From contig CAZUAT010000037.1 in assembly GCA_964618415.1 (NCBI GenBank), forward strand, positions 1 to 32,636: a stretch of 32,636 nucleotides of DNA, written 5' to 3'. The notes beneath the pieces were generated by a model. It was not told the DNA's origin, searched no databases, and saw nothing but the letters and a program-made list of their open reading frames with translations. Both the position numbers and the translations under genes were made by a program. Source of the DNA: JACTMI01 sp964618415. GTDB lineage: Bacteria; Acidobacteriota; Thermoanaerobaculia; Multivoradales; JAGPDF01. Shown in pieces: positions 7,098 to 14,509 of this stretch (position 1 is the stretch's first letter; every line of letters starts with the position of its first letter).

Positions 7098-8348
7098 ATG
7101 CCCCACGACCGCCTGCTCGCCGCCCTGGCCGCCGAACTCGGGACCCTCGACGCCCGCGGCAATCCGAAACGGTTCGAGAGCGTCATCACGGAGGTCCTGC
7201 CCGCCTCCGGTGAGTTCGGTCCGCGCTACCGCATCGCGGGCGAGGGCGAGCGGTCGTTCCTCAAGATGAACTCGAACAACTACCTCGGCTTCAACCTCCA
7301 CCCCGAGGTGATCGCCGCCGAGGAGGCCGCCTCGCGACGCTATGGCGCCGGGCCGGGAGCGGTCCGGTTCATCAGCGGCACGTACGCTCCGCATGTCGAA
7401 CTCGAGCGGCGGCTGGCCGCCTTCCACGGGCGCGAAGCGGCGATGATCTACAGCTCCGCCTACGCCGCGATGGTCGGAACCTTCCTGCCACTCGTCACGC
7501 CCGAGACCGGCCTGGTCTCCGACGAGCTCAACCACAACTGCATCATCAACGCGATCCGGCTGTCGCGACCGAAAGAGAAGCGGGTCTGGCGGCACAACGA
7601 CGTCGCCGACTTCGAGGCCCGGCTGCTCGAGCTGGCCGGCAGCTGCCGGCGTGCCCTGGTGGTGACCGACGGGATCTTCTCGATGCGCGGCGATCACGCG
7701 CCGCTGCACGAGATCCTCTCCGTGGCGCGGCGGCACGACTCGAAGTTCCCCGAGAACGTCGTCGTGATCGTCGACGATTCCCACGGTGTCGGGGCCTACG
7801 GGCCCACGGGGCGTGGTACCGAGGAGCACCTCGCCTCCGGCCCGGCGGACGTGTTGATCGGCACCCTTGGCAAGGCGTTCGGCGTCAACGGCGGCTACGT
7901 GACCGGCTCCGCGACGGTCATCGACCTGCTGCGCGAGACCGCGCCGACCTACATCTACTCCAACCCGATCACCCCGGCGGAGGCGGCGGCGGCGCTCCGG
8001 GCAATCGAGTTGCTCGACAGTCCCGCCGGGGCGGCCCGACTCGCTCACCTGCGGGAAGTCACCCGGCGCCTGCGCGACGGCCTGGTCGCCCTCGGACTCG
8101 AGACGCTGCCCGGCGGGCATCCCGTGGTGCCGCTGTTCGTGCGCGACACCGAGCGCACGACCGCCCTGGTCCGCCACCTGCGCGCCGACGGCATCCTCGC
8201 GACCGGCCTCAATTACCCCGTGGTGCCGAAGGGAGACGAGACGATCCGCTTCCAGGTGTCGGCCGACCACACGGCCGCGGACGTCGACGCGGTGCTCGCG
8301 TCGCTGGCCCGCTTCACGGCCGGCGCCGGCGGCCCGCCGGCGGGCTGA
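7098..8348 (+). CDS. kbl: 2-amino-3-ketobutyrate coenzyme A ligase (glycine C-acetyltransferase)
   Basis: 416 aa, a PLP enzyme of the alpha-oxoamine synthase family. The Schiff-base lysine is Lys259 in GTLGKAFG; other conserved text includes NSNNYLGF, GAGPGAVRFISGT, DELNHNCIINAIRLS, VTDGIFSMRGD and VDDSHGVGAYG. It splits 2-amino-3-ketobutyrate with CoA into glycine and acetyl-CoA, completing threonine breakdown begun by the upstream tdh. Other members of the fold (BioF, HemA, Spt) are possible by sequence alone, but the tdh neighbour and the GDHAPLHEI segment point to Kbl. It is about 18 residues longer than the E. coli enzyme, with an Ala/Gly/Pro tail. Cytoplasmic. Confidence 0.93.
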   Translation: MPHDRLLAALAAELGTLDARGNPKRFESVITEVLPASGEFGPRYRIAGEGERSFLKMNSNNYLGFNLHPEVIAAEEAASRRYGAGPGAVRFISGTYAPHVELERRLAAFHGREAAMIYSSAYAAMVGTFLPLVTPETGLVSDELNHNCIINAIRLSRPKEKRVWRHNDVADFEARLLELAGSCRRALVVTDGIFSMRGDHAPLHEILSVARRHDSKFPENVVVIVDDSHGVGAYGPTGRGTEEHLASGPADVLIGTLGKAFGVNGGYVTGSATVIDLLRETAPTYIYSNPITPAEAAAALRAIELLDSPAGAARLAHLREVTRRLRDGLVALGLETLPGGHPVVPLFVRDTERTTALVRHLRADGILATGLNYPVVPKGDETIRFQVSADHTAADVDAVLASLARFTAGAGGPPAG

Positions 8349-8357
8349 TCGCCGTCT

Positions 8358-8387
8358 TTGCCGCGCTGCGGCGCCAACCGGTAGAAT
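8358..8387 (+). promoter_or_regulatory. Candidate promoter for the SLOG-like gene
   Basis: TTGCCG (8358-8363) and TAGAAT (8382-8387) are 18 nt apart. This would give a leader of about 65 nt that ends in a good ribosome binding site, GAGGAG (8445-8450), 7 nt before ATG 8458. Confidence 0.4.
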
Positions 8388-8457
8388 GCCCGCCCGCGCG
8401 GCGAGCGCGAACCGACCGGCGATCCCGCATGCCGAGATTCACCCGAGGAGTTCGACG

Positions 8458-9018
8458 ATGACGAATGCGACCCGACCCAGACTGATTTCCGGCGGCCACA
8501 AGGGGGCGGAGGCCGAGTTCGGCCGCGCCGCGCGGCGCTGGGGGATCGAGCAGACCACGCTCTCCTTCGAGGGGCACACGATGGAGTGGCCGGTCGCGGT
8601 GCGCGTCCTGACGCCCGCCGAACTCGCCGCGGGTGACGTGTCGATGGAGATCGTCTCGCGCCGCATGGGGCGCACGTACCACGAGGCCGCTCGTATCCGC
8701 TCGGTCGTGCAGTCGATCTACCACATGGTCAACGACGCCTGGCAGGTGTTCGTGATCGGGCAGATTCAGCCCGACGACACGGTCAAGGGCGGCACCGGAT
8801 GGGCGGTGGAGCTCGCCAAGCTGTTCAACCGCCCGGTCTGGGTCTTCGACCAGGCGCGCAACGACTGGTTCCACTGGCAGGGCGGTCACTGGGTGCCCGA
8901 GACGCCGACCCTCGGCGACCGGAGCTTTGCCGGCACCGGCACCCGGAACCTGACTGAAGAAGGCCGGGCCGCCATCGCCGACCTGTTCCGGCGCTCGCTG
9001 GGCGAACCGACCGCCTGA
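8458..9018 (+). CDS. SLOG/LOG-like Rossmann-fold protein of unknown function
   Basis: 186 aa. The start at 8458 is preferred over an in-frame ATG at 8386 because GAGGAG lies 7 nt upstream. Two glycine motifs suggest a nucleotide-binding SLOG-type fold: SGGHKGAEAEFG (residues 11-22) early and KGGTGWAVELAK (110-121) later, followed by RPVWVFDQARNDWFHW (125-140). In SLOG proteins such motifs bind nucleotide or sugar-phosphate ligands; relatives include LOG phosphoribohydrolases, YspA/YpsA-like proteins and molybdopterin-carrier-like proteins. I cannot tell which subgroup applies. No signal peptide or membrane segment is present. Its neighbours (kbl upstream, aldehyde dehydrogenase downstream) give no direct hint. 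Confidence 0.75.
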   Translation: MTNATRPRLISGGHKGAEAEFGRAARRWGIEQTTLSFEGHTMEWPVAVRVLTPAELAAGDVSMEIVSRRMGRTYHEAARIRSVVQSIYHMVNDAWQVFVIGQIQPDDTVKGGTGWAVELAKLFNRPVWVFDQARNDWFHWQGGHWVPETPTLGDRSFAGTGTRNLTEEGRAAIADLFRRSLGEPTA

Positions 9019-9103
9019 TCTGCGCCGCAGCGCGCGCTTGCCGCGCCGCGGCGCATTCTTGCCGCAGCTTGACGTCGCGGCGGGCCGGTGGGAGGCTCTC
9101 GCC

Positions 9104-9151
9104 ATGCCCCCCCGGATGCCCCCCCGGATGCCCGCCCGGATGCCCGCCTCG
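9104..9151 (+). repeat. 12-bp tandem repeat containing four in-frame start codons
   Basis: ATGCCCCCCCGG occurs twice, then ATGCCCGCCCGG, then a partial ATGCCCGCCTCG. Each unit is four codons (Met-Pro-Pro/Ala-Arg), so ATGs stand at 9104, 9116, 9128 and 9140 in the same frame. Two C7 runs lie at 9107-9113 and 9119-9125. Unit gain or loss keeps frame, while slippage in a C run would break it. Confidence 0.85.
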
Positions 9152-10729
9152 CCGTCCGTTCCCGCCGCTGCGCCGGCCGTCCCCCGCCCCGCACATCTCG
9201 CCCGGCTGCCCGACCTGACGCGCCGGGTGGTGGCGACCGGCGGCAGGTCGGTCACCGTGCGCTCGCCGTTCGATCTGCAGCCGATCGGCGACCTGCCGAT
9301 CTCGACTCCGGACGACGTTTCCACCGCCGCCGAGCGGGCGCGTCGCGTCCAGGAGGACTGGGCGCAGCGTCCCTTCCGGGAGCGCGCCGCCATCCTGCTC
9401 CGCTTCCACGACCGGCTGCTCGACCGCCAGGCGGAGGTACTCGACCTGATCCAGCTCGAGGCCGGCAAGGCGCGCGCCCACGCCTTCGAAGAGGTCTTCG
9501 ACGCGGCGCTGGTGACCCGCTACTACGCCCGGCAAGCCGAGCCGCTGCTGGCCCCGCGGGCGCGGCACGGCCTGGTGCCGGGGGCCACCCAGGCGTGGGA
9601 GTACCGTCATCCCAAAGGCCTGGTGGCGATCGTGGCGCCCTGGAACTATCCGCTCTCGATGGGCATCACCGACGCGCTGCCGGCGCTGATGGCCGGCAAC
9701 GCCGTGCTCGAGAAGCCGGACTCGCAGGGCCCGTTCTCCACCCTCTGGGCGATCGATCTCCTGGTCGAGTGCGGACTGCCGGAAGGGCTCTGGCAGGTCG
9801 TCTGCGGCGACGGGCCCACACTCGGTCCGGCGCTGATGGCCGCGGCCGACTACTTCCAGTTCACCGGCTCGACCGCCACCGGCCGCCTGATCGCGCAGCA
9901 GGCCGGAGAGCGGCTGATCGGCTGCTCCCTGGAGCTCGGCGGCAAGAACCCGATGCTGGTCCTCGCCGACGCCGATCTGGCAGCGGCCGTCGACGGTGCG
10001 GTCCGCGGCTCGTTCGCGTCCGCCGGCCAGCTGTGTGTCTCGACCGAACGGATCTACGTCCACCGCACCCTCTTCGACGACTTCGCCCGTGGCTTCGCGG
10101 CGGCAACCGCGCGCCTCCGGCTCGGCGTCGGGCTCGACTGGACGTACGACATCGGAAGCCTGACCTCGGAGCGCCAGCTGGCCGCCGTGCGCGCGCATGT
10201 GGACGCCGCTCTGGCCGGCGGCGCGGAGGCGCTCTGCGGGGGGCGGCATCGCCCCGAGATCGGACCCCTGGTCTTCGAGCCGACGGTGCTGCAGGGCGTC
10301 CGCCCGGGCATGGCCCCGTTTGCCGACGAGACGTTCGGGCCGGTCGTTTCGCTCTATCCGTTCGACTCCAACCACGAGGCGGTCGGGTTGGCCAACGCCT
10401 CCCGGTACGGGCTCAACGCCTCGATCTGGACCCGCGACACCGAACTGGGTCGCCGCATGGCGACGCGCGTCCGCTGCGGAACGGTGACCGTCAACGAGAC
10501 CTACGCGGTGGGCTACGGCTCGGTCGATGCCCCGATGGGCGGCTTCGGCGACTCCGGGATCGGCCGCCGCCACGGCGCCGAGGGGATCCTCAAGTACACC
10601 GAGCCGCAGACCGTCGCCGTACACCGCGGGCCGGCGATCGCCTCGCCGCGCGGCGTGCCCGCCGAGGCGTTCGCCCGCGCCGCCTCCGGGGCGCTGCGCG
10701 CGCTCCGCCGCCTGCCCGGACGCCACTGA
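9104..10729 (+). CDS. NAD(P)-dependent aldehyde dehydrogenase, succinic semialdehyde dehydrogenase-like
   Basis: 541 aa. The start at 9104 is chosen because GGTGGGAGG (9088-9095) lies 8 nt upstream; an ATG at 9038 would add 22 residues without such a site. Residues 1-16 come from a 12-bp repeat and about 40 residues precede the usual ALDH start, so the N-terminus is unusual. Catalytic Cys311 (AGQLCVST) and general base Glu277 (LELGGKNP) are spaced 34 residues apart, as in the family; APWNYPLSM and FTGSTATGR bind the cofactor. The Cys motif resembles the GabD2-type enzymes. Its stop overlaps the next gene's start by one base (TGATG), so the aldehyde dehydrogenase and the acyl-reductase-like SDR are probably made together. 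The aldehyde substrate is unknown. Confidence 0.88.
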   Translation: MPPRMPPRMPARMPASPSVPAAAPAVPRPAHLARLPDLTRRVVATGGRSVTVRSPFDLQPIGDLPISTPDDVSTAAERARRVQEDWAQRPFRERAAILLRFHDRLLDRQAEVLDLIQLEAGKARAHAFEEVFDAALVTRYYARQAEPLLAPRARHGLVPGATQAWEYRHPKGLVAIVAPWNYPLSMGITDALPALMAGNAVLEKPDSQGPFSTLWAIDLLVECGLPEGLWQVVCGDGPTLGPALMAAADYFQFTGSTATGRLIAQQAGERLIGCSLELGGKNPMLVLADADLAAAVDGAVRGSFASAGQLCVSTERIYVHRTLFDDFARGFAAATARLRLGVGLDWTYDIGSLTSERQLAAVRAHVDAALAGGAEALCGGRHRPEIGPLVFEPTVLQGVRPGMAPFADETFGPVVSLYPFDSNHEAVGLANASRYGLNASIWTRDTELGRRMATRVRCGTVTVNETYAVGYGSVDAPMGGFGDSGIGRRHGAEGILKYTEPQTVAVHRGPAIASPRGVPAEAFARAASGALRALRRLPGRH

Positions 10730-11823
10730 TGGCCACCGGCCACGCGCTGCTGACCGGCTTTCCGGGCTTTCTCGGTTCGGAGCTGGTGCGCCGGCTGCTC
10801 GCGCGGCCGGGGCGCCTGCGCGTCACCTGCCTGGTGCAGGAGAAGTTCCTCGCGGCAGCGCGCGACCGGGCGGCGGAGATCGTCGCCGCCGCCGGCGTGG
10901 CGCCGACGCGCCTCGCGCTGGTCAGCGGCGACATCACGCAGCCCGGCCTGGGAGTCGAGAACGCCGGCACGCTGCAGCGCCAGGTCACCGAGTTCTTCCA
11001 CTTCGCGGCGATCTACGACCTCTCCGTTCCGCGCCAGCCGGCGCTGCGCGTCAACGTCGACGGCACCCGCCATGCACTCGAGTTCGCCGCCGCCTGTCCG
11101 CGGCTGACCCGTTTCCACCACGTCTCGACCTGCTACGTCTCCGGGCGCCGGCCCGGGATCTTCCGGGAGAGCGATCTCGAGCGCGGCCAGAAGTTCAACA
11201 ACGCCTACGAGGAGACCAAGTACCTCGCCGAGGTGGCGGTGCGCGAGCACGGCCTGGGCGGCATGCCGGTGACGGTCTATCGGCCCGGCATCGTCGTCGG
11301 CGACTCGCGCAGCGGAGAGACACAGAAGTACGACGGGCCCTATTTCATCCTGCGCTGGCTGCTGCGGCAGCCCACCGTCGCGGTGCTGCCGGTGCCGCCC
11401 GGTGCTGCCGACCTGCGGGTCAACTTCGTGCCCCGGGACTACGTGGTCGGCGCCATCGACGCGCTGTCGGCGTTGCCCGCCTCCCGGGGTGTGACCTACC
11501 AGCTGGCCGATCCCGATCCGCCCACCATCGACGAGGCGATCACGCTGATGGGAGAGGCGACCGGCCGCGTCGTGCTGCGCATCCCGATGCCGGTGGCCGT
11601 CGCGCGCGCGGCGCTCGACTGGGTCCCCGGGGCCGAGCGGATCAGCGGCATCCCCTCCGACGCCATCGCCTACTTCGCGCATCCAACGTTCTACGACACG
11701 ACCAACGCCAGTCGCGATCTGACCCCGCTCGGTATCGCCTGCCCGCGCTTTGCCGACTACCTGCCGCGGCTGGTCGCCTTCCTGCGCGAGCATCCCGAGA
11801 TCTCCGCCGCGCCGATGGCGTGA
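10729..11823 (+). CDS. Extended SDR of the acyl-CoA/thioester reductase-like group
   Basis: 364 aa. Rossmann motif TGFPGFLGSE at residues 9-18 and catalytic Tyr160/Lys164 (YEETK). The segments HFAAIYDLSV, NVDGTRHALEFA, HVSTCYVSG, YRPGIVVGDS and VNFVPRDYV match the NAD_binding_4 (male sterility/fatty acyl-CoA reductase-like) branch of extended SDRs. Such enzymes reduce acyl thioesters or oxidise/reduce lipid alcohols and sterols. Coupling by TGATG to the aldehyde dehydrogenase suggests that the two handle the same aldehyde, one as producer and the other as consumer. No signal peptide is seen. The reaction direction and substrate are inference. Confidence 0.82.
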   Translation: MATGHALLTGFPGFLGSELVRRLLARPGRLRVTCLVQEKFLAAARDRAAEIVAAAGVAPTRLALVSGDITQPGLGVENAGTLQRQVTEFFHFAAIYDLSVPRQPALRVNVDGTRHALEFAAACPRLTRFHHVSTCYVSGRRPGIFRESDLERGQKFNNAYEETKYLAEVAVREHGLGGMPVTVYRPGIVVGDSRSGETQKYDGPYFILRWLLRQPTVAVLPVPPGAADLRVNFVPRDYVVGAIDALSALPASRGVTYQLADPDPPTIDEAITLMGEATGRVVLRIPMPVAVARAALDWVPGAERISGIPSDAIAYFAHPTFYDTTNASRDLTPLGIACPRFADYLPRLVAFLREHPEISAAPMA

Positions 11824-11868
11824 GCGGAAGCCGGCGCAAGCTCTGAACGAGCGCACAGGCGCCTCTGC

Positions 11869-11874
11869 TAGCCT
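11869..11874 (+). promoter_or_regulatory. -10-like element TAGCCT for rmuC
   Basis: TAGCCT ends 8 nt before the rmuC ATG, with no ribosome binding site between them. This is the same spacing class as the elements before tdh, kbl and the DUF1820 gene. Confidence 0.35.
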
Positions 11875-11882
11875 CCCGGCAG

Positions 11883-13322
11883 ATGACTGCCGACGCTCTG
11901 CCGCTGCTGATTCTCGCCCTCCTGCTCGGCGCCGTGGCCGGCGGCCTGGCGGCGTTCGGGCTGGCGCGGCGTCGGGCCGCCCACGCGGTCGCCCTGGCAC
12001 GCGCCGAGCTGCTCAGCGACCTGTCGGCGACGCGCGAGCGACTGCGGGGGCGCGAGGAGCAGCTCGACGCCGCGCGCGACGAGCTCGCGGCCGCGCGGCA
12101 ACGCCTCGACGAGACCGCGGAGCGAGCCGGCGAGCTTCAGAGCCGGCTGGCCGAATCCGAGACCCGGCTGGCCGAGGAAAGGGAGCAGGCGGCCGAGAAG
12201 CTCGCCCTGCTGCGCGACGCCGAGCAGAAACTTGCCGACTCGTTCGCCCGGCTCTCCCAGGAGGCGCTGGCCGCCAACGCGGACTCGTTCCTGCATCTGG
12301 CGCGGCAGAACTTCCAGACCCTCCAGACCGCCGCCCAGGGAGACCTGGAGCAGCGCAAGCAGGCCATCGAGGCCCTGCTGGCGCCGTTCCGTGAGCAGCT
12401 GGGGCGCTACGAGAAGGGAGTCCAGCAGCTCGAGAGTCTGCGCGAACAGGCCTACGGCATGCTCACCGAGCAGGTCCGCGGCCTCGCCGCCTCCCAGGAG
12501 CACCTGGTGCGCGAGACCGGGAGGCTGGTGAGCGCCCTGCGCCGACCCGAAGTGCGCGGCAACTGGGGCGAGATGCAGCTGCGGCGCGCCGTCGAGTTTG
12601 CCGGCATGCTCGAGCACGTCGATTTCACGCCGCAGGAGAGCATCGACACCGCCGACGGACGGCTCCGTCCCGATCTCGTCGTCCGGCTGCCCGGCGGAAA
12701 GCAGGTCGTCGTCGATGCGAAGGCCCCGCTCGACGCCTATCTTGCCGCCGTCGACGCCACCGAGGAGGAAGCGCGCAAGGGCCACCTGGTGCGCCATGCG
12801 CGGCAGGTGCGAACGCACCTCGGCCGGCTGGCCGAGAAACGCTACTGGGAGCAGTTCGACACCGCGCCCGACTTCGTCGTGCTGTTCCTGCCCGGCGAGG
12901 CGTTCTTCAGCGCGGCGCTCGAGTACGACCCCGGCCTGATCGAGGACGCTTTCCGGCAGAGCGTCCTGGTGGCGACGCCTGCCACCCTGGTGGCGCTGCT
13001 CAAGACGGTCGCCTACGGCTGGCGCCAGGAGGCGATCGCCGAGAATGCGACGGCGATCTCGGCCGCGGCCCGCGAACTCTACGAGCGTCTGACGATCTTC
13101 GCCGACCATTTCGCGGCGGTCGGCAAAGGGATCACCCAGGCGGTCAACTCCTACAACCGCGCCGTCGGTTCGTTCGAAAGCCGCCTGCTCCCGCAGGCGC
13201 GCCGCTTCGAGGAGCTGGGGCCCGCCGGTGAGCGAAAGCTGGACGCGCCCGCCCCGGTTGCCACCGCGGCGCGCGGCCTCGCGACGGCCGGCGAACCCGA
13301 TGAAGGGTCGCCGGCCGACTGA
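11883..13322 (+). CDS. rmuC: DNA recombination protein RmuC
   Basis: 479 aa. A membrane anchor occupies about residues 8-28, followed by a long charged coiled coil (about 35-190, many Glu/Arg/Ala heptads), then the RmuC domain with hallmark segments RRPEVRGNWGEMQLRR, RLRPDLVVRLPGGKQVVVDAKAPLDAY and VVLFLPGEAFFSAAL. The VVDAK text is the nuclease-like core (restriction-endonuclease-like fold). RmuC limits DNA inversions at short inverted repeats and has been linked to antiphage and genome-stability roles. The C-terminal 40 residues are Ala/Pro-rich and poorly conserved. The gene stands alone, converging on the membrane fusion protein gene. Confidence 0.95.
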   Translation: MTADALPLLILALLLGAVAGGLAAFGLARRRAAHAVALARAELLSDLSATRERLRGREEQLDAARDELAAARQRLDETAERAGELQSRLAESETRLAEEREQAAEKLALLRDAEQKLADSFARLSQEALAANADSFLHLARQNFQTLQTAAQGDLEQRKQAIEALLAPFREQLGRYEKGVQQLESLREQAYGMLTEQVRGLAASQEHLVRETGRLVSALRRPEVRGNWGEMQLRRAVEFAGMLEHVDFTPQESIDTADGRLRPDLVVRLPGGKQVVVDAKAPLDAYLAAVDATEEEARKGHLVRHARQVRTHLGRLAEKRYWEQFDTAPDFVVLFLPGEAFFSAALEYDPGLIEDAFRQSVLVATPATLVALLKTVAYGWRQEAIAENATAISAAARELYERLTIFADHFAAVGKGITQAVNSYNRAVGSFESRLLPQARRFEELGPAGERKLDAPAPVATAARGLATAGEPDEGSPAD

Positions 13323-13343
13323 CCGGCTTCACCGGCGGCGACC
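13306..13343. terminator. Hairpin between convergent rmuC and the export operon
   Basis: GGTCGCCG (13306-13313) and CGGCGACC (13336-13343) are perfect inverted arms, with additional GC pairing possible inside. The rmuC stop lies in the loop and the membrane fusion protein stop is 7 nt beyond. Neither side has a clear U tract, so a bidirectional terminator role is only plausible. Confidence 0.4.
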
Positions 13344-13349
13344 GCCTTG

Positions 13350-14462
13350 TCAGCTGCCGGGGCGCGCCGCGGGTACGAGATCGGTGTTGGGGTTCTTGAT
13401 CTCGTCGCTCTCCGAGAGGCCGGAGACGATCTCGATCCGGATGCCGTCCGACAGACCGGTCTCGACGTTGCGACGCTCGAACACCTGCGGCGCCGTCTGC
13501 ACCTCGACGTACGGCTGCTCGCCATCGAACTGCAGCAGCCCTTCGTCGATGGCGAGCACCTGCTCGCGCTTGTCGAGCACGATGTCGGCGTTGGCGCTGT
13601 AGTTGGCGCGCAGGAACAGGTCGGGATCGGGCACGACCGCGGCGCGGATCTCGAACTGGATCGCCCCCTCCTCCTCCACGCCGCGCGGCGCAATGTGTTC
13701 GAGTTCGGCGCGGATGCTGGCATCGGGCAGAGCGCCGATGGTGAGCAGCAGCTCCATGCCGGTGCGGATCTTGCCCACCTCGCTCTCGTCGACCTTGCCT
13801 TCGAAGATCATGTCGCCCATTTCGGCGATCACCGCGATGGTGGTGCCCTCGTTGAAGTTGTTCGCCTGGATGACCGAGTCTCCGACTTCGACCGGCACGT
13901 CGAGGACCATTCCGGCGACCGTCGAACGGACGATCGTGGTGGCTGAACTGGCGACGCGCGCGCTGGTGCCGGTGCGGACGATGTCGAGATCGCTCGATGC
14001 CGCTTCCACCTCCTCGCGCGCTTCGGCGAGCACCACCTCGGCGCGGTCGAGATCGGCGCGCGCCACCGTTCCCTGCTCGAACAGGCTGCGCTGGCGACCG
14101 TGCTCCCGTTCGGCGTCAGCGAGCGCGATGCGCGCCTGGTTGAGACGCGACTCGGCGCTGGACAGCCGGTTCATGTCGGGGATCACGCGGACGCGCGCGA
14201 CCAGATCGCCCTTGGCAACCATCTGCCCGGCCTCCACCGCCAGCTCGTCGACGATGCCGGAGACCAGCGGTTTGATCGCCACTTCGACGCGCGGCACCAC
14301 CGAGCCGGTGGCGACCGTCTTCCGGACGATGTCCGTGCGCACCGGAGTCGCCGTGGCGTAGGTCACTGTCGGCTTGCGGGACTTGCCGATCAACACCGAG
14401 GTCGTCCACGCCATCAGCGCGAGGAAGGCGACACCGATCAGGATACCGAGAAACCTCTTCAT
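13350..14462 (-). CDS. Membrane fusion (periplasmic adaptor) protein of a MacAB-like exporter
   Basis: 370 aa starting at ATG 14462, with GGAGG 4 nt upstream. One N-terminal membrane segment (about residues 5-26) anchors a periplasmic adaptor. The lipoyl-like half (VAIKPLVSGIVDELAVEAGQMVAKGDLVARV, about 61-92), the coiled-coil hairpin (about 98-165) and the beta-barrel parts follow in normal HlyD/MacA order. It should connect the inner-membrane permeases to an outer-membrane channel. It is the last gene of a four-gene unit (ATPase, permease, permease, adaptor); adaptor genes are more often first. No TolC-like channel gene is in the window. The exported substrate is unknown. Confidence 0.9.
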   Translation of the reverse strand: MKRFLGILIGVAFLALMAWTTSVLIGKSRKPTVTYATATPVRTDIVRKTVATGSVVPRVEVAIKPLVSGIVDELAVEAGQMVAKGDLVARVRVIPDMNRLSSAESRLNQARIALADAEREHGRQRSLFEQGTVARADLDRAEVVLAEAREEVEAASSDLDIVRTGTSARVASSATTIVRSTVAGMVLDVPVEVGDSVIQANNFNEGTTIAVIAEMGDMIFEGKVDESEVGKIRTGMELLLTIGALPDASIRAELEHIAPRGVEEEGAIQFEIRAAVVPDPDLFLRANYSANADIVLDKREQVLAIDEGLLQFDGEQPYVEVQTAPQVFERRNVETGLSDGIRIEIVSGLSESDEIKNPNTDLVPAARPGS

Positions 14463-14509
14463 CACTCCTCCACTTCGCTTCGAATGGAAATCCGCCCGGA
14501 ACTCGAGAG

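Noticed and set aside
9019..9103. TTGACG as a -35 box for the aldehyde dehydrogenase
   Set aside because: No acceptable -10 box stands 16-19 nt downstream; only the ribosome binding site is convincing.
9088..11823. Very long open frame of over 900 codons covering the aldehyde dehydrogenase in another frame
   Set aside because: Arg/Ala/Pro-rich translation with no domain before 10729; it is the GC-rich shadow of the real gene, and only its last part (10729 onward) encodes the SDR.
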